Positions 44,609 to 55,487 of a stretch of DNA of 64,000 nucleotides are shown one piece after another. The notes beneath the pieces were generated by a model that was not told where the DNA came from, did no database searches, and worked only from the letters and a program-made list of their open reading frames with translations. Origin of the DNA: Euryodendron excelsum (lineage: Eukaryota; Streptophyta; Magnoliopsida; Ericales; Pentaphylacaceae). Location: assembly GCA_033060915.1 (NCBI GenBank), contig CM065377.1, forward strand, positions 56,630,683-56,694,682, given 5' to 3'. How positions within the stretch are numbered: position 1 is the stretch's first letter; every line of letters begins with the position of its first letter. The position numbers and the translations under genes are program-made.

Positions 44609-47600
44609 TGTAAGCACCCCATTTTTGACCGCTTGGCAGTCTACACTCCGTCCAAACTTGTTTTCAAGTCATTTTGGGCATATTCCTATCGAAACCAATC
44701 CTTTAGTCCAAATTTCGTCTTTTCATCGCTTCGCGGGCCTGTCAGGCCCAAATAGAGGCAAAATGACCAAAATGCCCTTAGGGGCATTGTCCTTTCTTAT
44801 TCCAATTCCAATCCCTCTCTCGAGACAGTTTATTCCTCGAGACGGTCAGAGTAGCAAAACTACTCACAAAACCGTCAGAGTGGCGGAAGCACTCACAAAA
44901 CCGTCAGAGTGGCGGAAACACTCACCAAATCGTTAGGGTGGCGGAAACACTCACAGAACCGTTAAAGTAGCGGAAACACTCAAAACCCAGGCACGTTTCT
45001 TCGGAGACGGTAAGACCCCTTTCCAATCCCTCTCTCGAGACAGTTTATTCCTCGAGACGGTTCCAAACCAGGCACGTCTCTTCGGAGTCGGTAAGACCCC
45101 TTTCCAATCCCTCTCTCGAGACAGTTTATTTCTCGAGACGGTCCGAGTAGCAAAACTACTCACACAACCGTTAGAGTAGTGGAAATACTCACAGAACCGT
45201 TAGAGTAGCGGAAATACTCACAGAACCGTTAGAGCCCGTCCGAGTAGCGGAAATACTCAACCCTGTCCGAGTGGCAGAAACACTCAAAACCTAGGTCAAT
45301 ACCCATGTTTGTTAGCTCCATTCGGTGAAAAATGACCAGACTACCCTTAGGACCTTTTTTGAGACTTTTCGGTCAAGATGACCATTTTGTCCCTAGGCAT
45401 CCGAACGCCCCGGGAACCACACCGGCTCTGGGTATCAAACCGGTAATGTCCCGAGAATACTTTTTATAGTGTTCTCAACCTCCCTTTACCTTTCCGGACC
45501 ATTCCGAGTTAGTTCCAGCCAACCCGGTGCAAAATGACCGTTTTGCCCCTGGAGGGCCGGTCTCCTTCTTCGACCACACCGGCTCTGGGTATCAAACCGG
45601 TAATGTCCCAAGAATACTTTTTTATAGTGTTCTCGACCTTACTTTACCTTTCCGGACCATTCCGAGTCAGTTCCGGCAAACCCGGTACAAAATGACCGTT
45701 TTGCCCCTGATGGGCCGGTCTCCATTTCCGATCACGCCGGCTCTGGGTATCAAACCGGCAACCTCTGGGAACATTCTAAATAATGTTTCCAGATCCTAAG
45801 TCTTCTTCCAGGACAGTTTGAGTCTGTCCCGGCAGTTTTTCAGTCCGGTTGACCGTTTTGCCTCTAAAGGCTCGGTCAACCTTTCCGACACATCCAATCC
45901 TCACTTTTCAAGTCAAATACCTCCAGGACACTATTTTAAGTGTTCCTGCTCTTTTCTGGCCTCCCGGGTCATTCCTGGCTCTTTCAAATCATTCCCGGAC
46001 TTTCCGGAGTCACTCCTAGTGAAGCCAGGCTAAAGTTTACATGGTAGTCACTAGTACAGGCGCCCAAATCTAGTCAAAGATACGTTGCTTGCCGACCTTA
46101 ATTGTTTCCTAAATGGCTGGCGCCACTGCTGGCCTGGCGCCACTCCTAGTGGCACCAGTATAAATTTTGCCCTGGCGCCACTGCAACAGGCGCCAGGCTT
46201 GTCCTCCCTCTATAAATACAGAGCCTCGTTCAACGTGAAAGAGGTCTACAAACTTAACCTAGAAATCACACAATTCGATACACAGAGCTCGAGCACCTCC
46301 AAAAACCCTAGCCTCCCTAGGTTTTCCAAACCCTAGCCACTATACACAAACCCTAGCCTCCTATACACTCATACACACCCCTATACACTCATACACTAGC
46401 CTTCAACCACTCTCTCAAGACTTGAAGAGCAGCCATTCAAAGCTTGAAAACAATCCTTGAAGACTGAGGGTGAAGATCAAGACCAAAGACCGAAGACCGA
46501 AGACTGCACGGCGCGCAAAATAAACAAGAAACAAGGTAGGCTTTCTATTTAAATTTTCGCACTTCCCCCCTCTCTCTTCTCTCTCCAACCCACTTGGGTT
46601 TTCTCTATTTTAATCCCCCATCTCTTTCCCGCCCTTTCTTTGCATGCTTGAAACAAGGGGATTCCCGGTCCATGTGTAGGATTAGACTATTAGAGAGTCA
46701 CCGTGTCGAGGGCTTTCTTCTAGTCTAACCAAAGACCACGTGGGTCCGGCCCCCTTGATTATGTGGTGAAGCCTTAACCTTGTATGTTCACGACCCCAAA
46801 TTGCATTGTGCATATCATAATCTTGCATCTTTCAAAACTCGTTTTCAAAGTTGTTTTCAAAACTGTTTTCAAACTTGTTTTTCAAAACTACATCAAAATC
46901 TCTTTTTCAAAAAAACTTGTTTTCAAAACCACAATTCTAGGGTGATTCTAGCCTTTCCATGGCTAAGGTTTCTTTAGGAAAGTGTTATATTAAAAGTGTC
47001 CATTTGGTCTATACTTTCAAACTTTGTTTCAAAACCACTTTCTTAAAGTGGTTCTAGCTCTCTTATGGCTAGAATCGCTTTAGGAAAGTGAGATGTTTTT
47101 ATACCTTCTAAAAACTCTTTTTCTAAATCCCTCTTCCTAAAAATCTCTTTTCCAACATACTTTCCTAAAACTCTCCTCTTCAAAATTGTTTTCAAAAACT
47201 CCCTTCCAAAATTTATTTTTCAAAACTCCCTTTTTCAACTCCTCTCCAAAATCTATTCCTCAAAATTCACTTTCGAAAAACACTCCCTAGATTCACCTTC
47301 CTAAAAAACTCTCTCCAAAAAACCTTTCTAAAAAAACTCTCTTTCCAAAATCTTCCTTCTAGAAATTTCCTCTCTAGGATTTCCTTCCAAAATCTATGTT
47401 TCCAAAAACACACTTCCCAAAAATTCTTTCTTCCCAAAAATCTTTCCAAAAACTTTCTTTCCAAATTCACTTTCCAAAAACTCCTCCCTGGGATTCCCTT
47501 CTAGAAAACCTTCGTTTCTAAAAACGCGTTTTCTAAAAAACTCTTTCCTTAGAGCCCAAATCAAGCCCTAGAACCCACAATTAGGAAACCCTAATTTTCT

Positions 47601-49787
47601 TTCCAAAAACATGATTTTCAAACTTTGCCCCAAACCTAGGTTTCCAAAACCTCTAGTTTTCACATCCAAACTATACATGTTTCCAAAACCTCTTTTCTAC
47701 ATCAAAACAACAATTTTCCAAATCTAGGGTTTCTAGAATTTCCCTTTCCAAATCCTATCTTCCCTTTAGGAAACCAAATCCAATCTCCCCGTTTAGGAAA
47801 CTAGATCCCGTCCTCCGTTTTTGGAAACAAAATCAAATCTTTTCTTTTAGAAACCAAATCCAATCCCTTCCTAGTCCAAACCTTTCCTAATTCAATTCCT
47901 TCCTAAACCATAAGTTTCCTAAACCTAAACTTTAAACCTTTCCTTAAGTTTCAAAATCCAACTCTTTCCTAATTCAAATCCTTCCTAAACTTCTACTTTC
48001 CTAAATCTTAAGTTTCCAAAACTTGAACGTAAAAATCTTTCCTAAACTTTAAAACTCAACTTTCAAATCTTTCCTAATTCAACCCTTTCCTAATTCTACC
48101 CCTTTCCAAAATCTTTTTCAAATCCAAGCTTTCAAATCTTTCCTAAACTCAAACCTTTCCTAATATCAAGATTTTCTAAAACTCTAAAACTTTCTAAATC
48201 TTAAACTTTCTAAATATCAAATCTTTCCAAATTCAAAACTTTCTAAATTTGAAACCTTCTTAAGTTAAATCTTTCTAAACCTAAAAACTTTCTAAATTCT
48301 AAACTTTCTTAAACTTCAAATCTTTCCAGATCTAAGACTTTTCTCAACTCGAGACTTTCTTAATTCAAACATTTCCTAAATTGAAAACTTTCCTTTTTCA
48401 AACCTTTCCCAAAACGAAACTTTCTCATTTTCGAAACTTCCTTGTTTTCAAAACTTTCCAAAATCAAAACTTCCCTTTTTCAAACATTTCTAAATTCGAA
48501 ACTCTCCTAATTTGAAAATTTTCTTAATTCAAAACTTTCCTAATTCTAACATTTCCTAATTCCAAAACTTTCCTAAACCTAAAATTTTCCTAATTCAAAA
48601 CTTTCCAAAAATGAAACTTTCCTAAATCGAACTTTTCCTAAATCCAATCTTTCTAAATTCCCAAACCTTTCAAGTCAAGTCAAATCTTTCCTAAGTCTCC
48701 TCTCTTTCCTAAATTTAGGTTTCTTAAACCTTCTCTTTCCAAAACAAGTCCAAGTCTATCTTTTCAAATCAAAATTCAATCTTTTCACTTCTAAAATTCC
48801 AATGTCTAATTTTTAATCTTCTATTCAAAGTCCAATCTTCTTCTCAATTTCAATTCCCGATCTCCTCTTCTAATCTCAAATTGAATCCAATTTTCAATTC
48901 AATCTCTCAATCTTCCAATCCAATCTCTCTCTTCAAATCAATCCCTTTTCAATTGGACTCCGGTCCGAACTACGACTGACCTGATTCCCCCAAAGGGATA
49001 CGTAGGCAACCTTCAGAGGTGCGGTCACAACACTTTTCAAACTTTCAATTCCACCCTCATGGGTGTGGTTTTCAAAATCTTTTCAAATCTAAAACTCCAA
49101 TTTCAACTTTTTTTTTTATTTTCAAATCCCTATTTCCAAATTTTCGAACTTTTCAATTTCAAATTCTATCTCTTCAAATCTATTTTCAAATTAATTTCTT
49201 TTCAACCTTATTTCCAAATCTGTTTTTCAATTTTCTCTTATTTTGCACTTGCATATCATGCATCATGTTAGTTTATAAACATTGTTTTCTAAAGTGAATA
49301 GGGTTGAACTATGGTTAGTTAAAGACTTTCATAGGTGAATCTAGGGTAGATTGACATGTAGGTACCGAAAGGGCGGGGTAGGGTAATAGCTTAGTGCGTC
49401 TTCCCTACACGTAACCAACCTCCGAACCTAGATCACTGTTTTCAAAGACAAAGGAGTCATTTTTCTAAAAAGGGCTAAATATTTTCCAAAGGTTGCCAAA
49501 CAACCCGTTTTCCTAAAAAATCCTCTCTTGAGGAGATATTTTCAAAATCGTTTTCAAAAACCCTAAGTGTAGTCTTCAGATTATTTTTAGTTTTTAAGTG
49601 ACCTAACTCACCTTAATCAAGTTAGGTGGCGACTCCGAATCTTTTTTAAAAGCCCTTTATTCAAATCTATTTTCAATTCAAACATAGTCGCACTCACTCT
49701 TCTAGGAGGCTGAGTTCTAACGAGAGAGTACAGCATTTTTCCCGCTTGTGTGAGTATTCCTCAAGTGCGAAAAATCTGGGCGCGACA
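44609..49787 (+). repeat. F: giant solo LTR (5179 bp) nested in E
   Basis: TGTAAGCACC to GGGCGCGACA, flanked by a perfect target-site duplication ATACG (44604-44608 and 49788-49792). It aligns with LTR1 but has a much shorter 81-bp array (about three units) and an expanded GAGTR hairpin array. U3 inverted repeats at 46120-46200, TATA at 46211-46220. No internal region. Youngest identifiable member of the family here by nesting. Confidence 0.93.
44820..45290 (+). repeat. GAGTR hairpin array of F
   Basis: About nine units of ~32 bases (accgtcagagtggcggaaac-type) in two clusters, 44845-44985 and 45143-45285, separated by two 81-bp type units. Most units carry GAGTG...CACTC or GAGTA...TACTC. LTR1 has only about three such units (28190-28310). 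Confidence 0.82.
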
Positions 49788-49862
49788 ATACGTCCATATC
49801 AACTTGAGTACAAGTCTGTACGGACTGGAAACTGCTGAGCGGTAAAAAATGGGGTGCTTACA

Positions 49863-51213
49863 CGGCACAACACCCTGGAGAGCCCCAACAGCGACATCGG
49901 CACTGAAAAGAATGGAATCCTGAGAAGTCATTGCACGACCACATATTTTTGGCCGCACCACGAACTCCACAGTCCCTTTCTCCTCTTTCTTGCCCTTGTC
50001 TTCTTGCTTAAGGCATACCGTCTTTTCTGAAGTGCCTTCAGCCTCAATAGCCTTCACTAGTCTTCTTTTTTTTTTTCACCTCTTGAGGCGCCATGGGCTT
50101 CACCAGATCCACCACTATAGAAGTAGCAGGGACCATGATGACAGGAGACGACATAGATGAAGAAGCACCAGTGGCAGAAGCAACGACAGCAATAATAGCA
50201 GTATCGGTGGATGCAGTCACTCCATTCCCCTTCCTTTTCCTGGTGCCGCTCTCCTTTAGGAAGGCTACTAGATTTCGGGGCTGTGGACGCTCCATACCAT
50301 CTTCAACAGCAGGGAGTTGTCACAAGACCGATGAAAAATCTTCGAGCTGGTGCAGGTGTCCTTCCACCTTCTGGGCGGCGATCACATCAGCCGACACCCC
50401 ATGAGTTGCCGAGAAGGATTGGTATTGGATTGGGTAACCCAGTAGTATGTGAGCAGCCCGACCAATTCCTCTTAACTCACCCTTACCTTTATATGCCCAG
50501 ACTTGGTCAAGAGCGATGATGTTAACACCAACTAGCTCAATCTCCTTGTCTTTGACGCTGAAATCAACTGGACAAACAGAGATAGAATGTCAAAATCAGC
50601 AGAAATAGGTGCTAGCAGAGATAAAAGAAGAACTTGCTAGAGGAGGCGGAGATCCACCTATTTTCTTCGGGACTCTGGGCCATCTCATCATTGGGAAAAC
50701 CTCTTCTGGGATGTTCCCGAACTCCCATGGCCCGCTTATCCTCACAATAATGTCGTCAATTCCCTTTCTCGAATTGGAAAGGAATTAGACCAACTCTCTT
50801 GGTGCGTTCCTAACCCGGAAATGATACCTCTTTCGATTCGACTTAGCCCTGCTGAATTCTACACCCAAATAGTAGTAATCAAACTTGTAAAGGCCTAAAT
50901 TCTGGTTCATATGCATATTCAACTCAACTACTTCCATAACCATCCTATATTCGTTGGATTGGAGTTAGGTAGGGGCGATTCCATAGTGGTTTAGGACTGC
51001 AGTCAAGAAAGAGTGAATCGGGAACCTAAGTCCACCCTCAATAATGGTGATTAAAGGGAAGGGAGTCCCATCCTCGTTTTCAAACCAGCCATTGTCCTTG
51101 GGTGCTATTAACCTAATATCTACCCCTTCGAAGAATTCGTATCTACGCTTGAAGGCCATAACGGCGGCTGGACTATCAAGCATACTCCTAAGCTTGTTCG
51201 CCATGGGAAACAA
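49863..51213 (-). pseudogene. Element G antisense extra ORF, N-terminal half
   Basis: ATG at 51213. The N-terminus carries FEGVDIRLIAPKDNGWF and PFPLITIIEGGLRFPIHSFL, resembling the putative gypsy-type transposon domain (Transposase_28-like) of plant antisense ORFs. Stops occur near 50965 and 50790. A 66-base GT...AG intron is likely at 50633-50568. A basic and Ser/Ala-rich linker follows, then a one-base slip in an A-run near 50070, then CGRAMTSQDSILFSADV up to the E insertion. It lies antisense to gag-pol of G. Function unknown. Confidence 0.7.
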
Positions 51214-52030
51214 ACAAAGGATCCTAGGCTTTCAGCTTGGGAGCAAGGAAAGAAGAACAAACAAGAAGGACTTACAGAGAGTTTCATTTCTTCGTATGAT
51301 GAGCAAAGACAGAGTATCCAAAGTACTATTGAACTTTGTTTTGTCCATAAAGGTAGACCCTTCGTCTGCAAAAAAGCATGAAACGATGGGAAAAAAAACA
51401 GGGTTTTCCCAACAGTCACATCTCATTAAATAGCATTTGATGGCTGTACTGACCGTGCGTTGTGTGCCATGTACCTACAGCTGTATAACACCAGCCCCAG
51501 CACCCTTTTAAACCAACTAAGAACATGCGGCCGGCCTGGTCCAAGAGATGCTTAAACTCAAGAACACCCAGATGAAGGTCCTAACAGTGGTAAATTTAGC
51601 CCAAATCCAACAAAGACTAAGTTAGTTGAGCATATGTAAGTCTATTCTTGAAAGACTAGGACACTAAACAAAATATCCAAAACTAATTGACTCTTAGGAG
51701 GAGATTGAATACAATTCCCTATAAGATTATGGCATTCCGAATACTATAAATACCTCATATCGCCAAGGTGTAAGGTATGTTTACTAGAGTTCTAGCTCTT
51801 TATACTTTATTTGATTCATTGTGATTAAGCTTGATAACTTAATTATCGGAGTGCCTCTAGCCCGTAGAGAGTCGATGCATTCTCATTTTCTTCCTCTCTT
51901 ACAGATTATTCGTGCTCGTCAAGTTGGTTTGAAAGTTCAACCAGACCTTCCTAAAAATCTCACTTACAATAATACATTCAATGAGATGATTTTCCTTTTA
52001 CATGGTTCATGCATGCATGGTAGCTAAAAC
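51214..52030 (+). repeat. Probable 3' LTR region of element G
   Basis: A TATA box (ctataaatac, 51744-51753) is followed by a leader-like segment with gataacttaattatcggagtg, a pattern common in Tat LTRs. The start (perhaps near 51440) and end (51930-52030) could not be fixed without the 5' LTR, which is outside the window. Confidence 0.4.
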
Positions 52031-54321
52031 TTTGTTGTGCACAAAAAAAAAAAAATTCAAAAATCATTTTTTTGGCATCATTATTCCGTATATTCTACTT
52101 TCTAGAAATTTTCAAATATTATTTTTCTATTATATGTTTTTTTTTAATTGTAAGTTTTCTCAAAGATTAATCTTATAGCTAAAATTGAAAGAAAAGTCAG
52201 GAAATGTTGATTTTTAAGGTCTCGATGTGGAGCTCAAAATTTTACGATAAATTAAAACATTGACTTATTTTCGTTTTGCCATATTGCTCTTTGTCAATGA
52301 GGATGACTCAACACAAATTACAACATCCAAACCTAATGGTGGTCGTTATTTGGGCAAGGGGTTGCTTTTAATCCTGAACTTTCATTTTTTTAAAATTTTT
52401 AATAGTTAAGCATTTGTGATTACACCAAGCAATAATTTCTAGAAAACCATAGTAATTGCCTATAAATTATGAGTCCAGATGACACCATGCATTACACGTT
52501 TTTCTTTTTTCTTTTTCTACTTTGGTGACACCATTACACGCGCATGAGGCCATTCTCACCAAAAGTCAGTCAAGGGGACAACATGATTTTGTTAACCCTA
52601 GCCCTGAATGAACTTTCCTACCCCTCACCTAATCTGTCCTTAAGATTAACCCTTATTTGCTCCTTCATAAAATGATATGCGAGCTGAATTTTTTTTTTTT
52701 TTTTGTAACATCTTCCTACGTACTTACATGCAACACATTTACATAATTTGAAACGAGTCAATAGTTATCAGTGTTATTAGCCAAACTAGCATTAGAAATT
52801 CGGATAAAGATTTCCTGCAATCTAAGTTGGAGTAAGTACTTATACCCTATATATGTGGCAGCATATCAAGCTGTCACATATTAAAACTATGTTATTAAAT
52901 GTTAATCTACTTAAATTTTTCTTAGATCCTGAGCACCATTCATGAGATCACTATATCTATAAAAGATATTTAAATAAAAAAAATTATAAAAATACATAGG
53001 CAAATAATATGTTGTCATATATACAAGACAGTAAGAGTTTCTACTACCTAAGTTGGAGAAAATTCATATCTTAAAAATTCCATATCACTTAAACTAGATG
53101 TCGGTGTATGCCATCAACATAACTCTCGAATTTGTTGATAATTGAGGGCTATTGTACGAAAATTAAAATATGATAGCTTCAAATTGGAGGCTTCACGAAA
53201 ATAGGATAAGATACACCTATAATAAATAAACAAAACAGATGAAAGTTGTAAAAACCTAGTTAGTATAAATACTCGTACTATTCACGTAAAATATTTGTAT
53301 ATATGTATAAATAAATAAAAACTTTTGTTTTTCATTCAGATCTAAAACTTAATGAAAAATACTCGTTTTTTTGAGTTAGAGCGTATAGTACACGGATTAA
53401 CGTTTTACGGATTATACTTTTAAAAAAAAACACTATTAAAAATTAGATATAATGTAATATAATTTTGGCATAATATTAATTCTATACTTAATATATAATT
53501 ATAATAATACAATTATTGACCATAAACTCATTCGACTTTATCAATTATACAAAAAGCTTATATAGCTCATGATTTGTGTATCCTTATTACTATCATGTCA
53601 TATAAATTTGTGATATTTTTCTAATACTAGATTTAAATTATTAATCCTATTTTTCTATAACTTCAGATTAATACTAAAAATATTAAATTAAAAATTAATA
53701 AATTAATAATTTAACCCATTTTTATATCAATTATCGAAATAAAAAAATAAAATTTATTTATTGACCACTTTAATTTAGCTATTTGTAAATAATATATTTT
53801 AAAATTTTGATATATATTAGACAAAAAATACTACCTACCAACATATACAAGAATAAATTGTTCATAAATGTTACCGTATTTTTTATCCTGACTTTTTTAT
53901 TACTGTTCTTATAATACTCAGATAATTATATATTCGCATTTTTTACGTTATCGTATTTTTAAGATGAATTTTGTTACCATATTTTTTTAAAAAAAATCGT
54001 ATTAAACTAGTTTGTATTACGTACTATTTTTTTATTGTCCCGTATTTTACCAACTATGGTAAAACTTGTGCATGAGGTTAAAAAACAGACAAATTCAAGA
54101 ACTTTGCAAAAACATTCAAGTCGAATACATAAATTACAGAAGATAAACAAGAAAGCCGTGACCCATAAGAAAAAGGAGCTGTTTAGGCAGCTGAGTTACT
54201 TGGAGAGAGACAGAGATAGAGAGAAAAGAAGGAGAAGAAGAAAGAAAGCGGGGACCGCACTCAGTGACGCCATCTCAAGACACAATCAAAGTGTACTGAC
54301 TACGATTCTGATTCTCACCCC
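52031..54321. other. AT-rich intergenic DNA upstream of the S40 gene
   Basis: Very AT-rich, especially 53300-54030, with poly-T and poly-A runs and no coding signal. No element ends recognised. It would contain the distal promoter of the S40 gene. Confidence 0.5.
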
Positions 54322-54330
54322 GTATATACA
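54322..54330 (+). promoter_or_regulatory. Possible TATA box of the S40 gene
   Basis: gtatataca, 114-122 bases upstream of the ATG, followed by a CT-rich leader (54375-54440) typical of plant 5' UTRs. Confidence 0.45.
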
Positions 54331-54443
54331 ATCAATCAATCAATCAGGTTTCCCTATAAATTCCCAACTCCATTTCCCTCACTTCCAATTCCTCAAACCT
54401 CTATATCTCCATTTCTCTCTCTTCTTGTCCCTACCTCTTTTCC

Positions 54444-54863
54444 ATGGAAGAAGAATTCCAGGAATCTGAGGTCATTTTCCGGGAAAATATTGTCGATGAA
54501 GAGGACGACAACGTTGAGTGCAGTTTTTCTGGTCATTGGAATTCGAAGGTCTCGAGAGATAACAAGCCGAGGAGGAAAAAGAAGAAGAAGAAGAAGAAGA
54601 AGAAGAAGAAGAAGAAGAATTCAGTACCCGTGAATATCCCGGCAAATGTTTCCGGGAATTCTTGGTTTGAGTGCGTGGAATCGGATTTCTTCGACGACGA
54701 TGATGGAGAGTTGGTGCCGCCTCATGAAATAGTGGGCCGGCGGTTTTTCGCCAAGAAAATGGCTTTCTCGGTTTGCACTGGAAACGGGAGGACTCTCAAG
54801 GGAAGGGATTTGAGTGAAGTCCGGGATTCAATTCTCAGGATGACTGGTTTCTTGGAAACGTGA
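54444..54863 (+). CDS. Senescence regulator S40-like protein (DUF584)
   Basis: Single-exon gene of 139 residues. The C-terminal ~50 residues form the S40 domain: ELVPPHEIVGRR, FSVCTGNGRTLKGRDLSEVR and the terminal MTGFLE. S40 proteins are small nuclear plant proteins induced in senescence and by stress, with poorly known biochemistry. The N-terminus is acidic (VDEEDDNVE). Residues ~43-58 form a basic run, Arg-Arg followed by about 14 Lys, encoded by an AAG microsatellite (about 54575-54619), which could act as or extend a nuclear localisation signal. Start chosen because the upstream frame is the CT-rich leader. The only convincing host gene here; intact. Confidence 0.92.
   Translation: MEEEFQESEVIFRENIVDEEDDNVECSFSGHWNSKVSRDNKPRRKKKKKKKKKKKKKKNSVPVNIPANVSGNSWFECVESDFFDDDDGELVPPHEIVGRRFFAKKMAFSVCTGNGRTLKGRDLSEVRDSILRMTGFLET
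54575..54619 (+). repeat. Coding AAG microsatellite
   Basis: About 13 consecutive AAG units after AAA inside the S40 gene, encoding poly-Lys. In frame, so length changes alter only the number of Lys residues. Confidence 0.92.
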
Positions 54864-55222
54864 ATCGTCCCAGTTTTCCGGACTGGATTACCTTAGACTA
54901 ACAAAAGAAAAGAAAGTGAAGGGAACATGTTTTTCATTGTTTCCATTGTTCTATGTTTGAATTCTCATTCATTGTAATATGAGAAAACGAAAATTTGGAA
55001 CTCAAAAAAACAAAAAAGATAACTGTTTATTGGGTTGTATATATGTCGTTTGTCTATAATTGTTGTATTTCTATAATTTTTTTTCTCTCCCTCTGTTTTT
55101 TTTTTTGGTGCTCTTTAACAATTGTAGTTTTATTTTTTTGGTGTAGCTCGGAAGATACAGGTTGGTCGATTTGGTTTCTGTTATGCTGCTGTTTCTGGAG
55201 TATTCTGCAGCTTCACAGCAGC
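54864..55222 (+). other. 3' UTR and flank of the S40 gene
   Basis: T-rich sequence with several possible far-upstream and near-upstream polyadenylation elements (e.g. attgtaatatgag near 54973). Reading frames here are chance. Confidence 0.5.
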
Positions 55223-55487
55223 CCAACTATTTTTCTTTTTCTTTTTGTATTTGGTTTTTATACAAAAGCACAACATGAATAGCTGCTTTTAGAGACGCCC
55301 CGGGGGGGGGGGGGTGTTGGTTGTGTTGGAGGGGGAAGAGAGTCTCTTGTCAGCAGTCTGTCCAACTATTTTTCTTTTTCCTTTTGTATTTTGTTTTTAT
55401 ACAAAAGCACAACATGAATAGCTGCTTTTAGAGACGCCCGCCCCGGGGGGGTGGGGGTCGAGGCGAGAGAGAGTCTCTTGTCAGCAG
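55223..55487 (+). repeat. 139-bp tandem duplication with G runs
   Basis: Copies start at 55223 and 55362 (ccaactatttttc) and end in gagtctcttgtcagcag. Each contains gagacgccc followed by a long G run (12 Gs near 55303; ccccggggggg near 55441). The copies differ mainly in and after the G run. Confidence 0.9.

Larger units (their letters stand above)
38920..49862 (-). repeat. E: giant solo LTR, interrupted by F
   Basis: On the minus strand it starts TGTAAGCACC at 49862 and ends GGGCGCGACA at 38920. The flanks CGGCA at 38915-38919 and 49863-49867 are a perfect 5-base target-site duplication. F is inserted 70-75 bases from its 5' end, leaving 49788-49862 and 38920-44608. A further ~0.8-kb insertion lies at 41508-42312. 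Own length without insertions is about 4.95 kb. It splits the antisense ORF of G. Confidence 0.92.

Noticed and set aside
50093..50519. Two overlapping plus-strand ORFs
   Set aside because: Antisense shadows of the extra ORF of element G.
54035..54469. 144-residue ORF upstream of and overlapping the S40 start
   Set aside because: Runs through the AT-rich promoter and CT-rich leader in another frame; composition is non-protein-like.
54995..55282. 95-residue hydrophobic ORF after S40
   Set aside because: Lies in T-rich 3' flank and runs into the duplicated block; no conserved motif.
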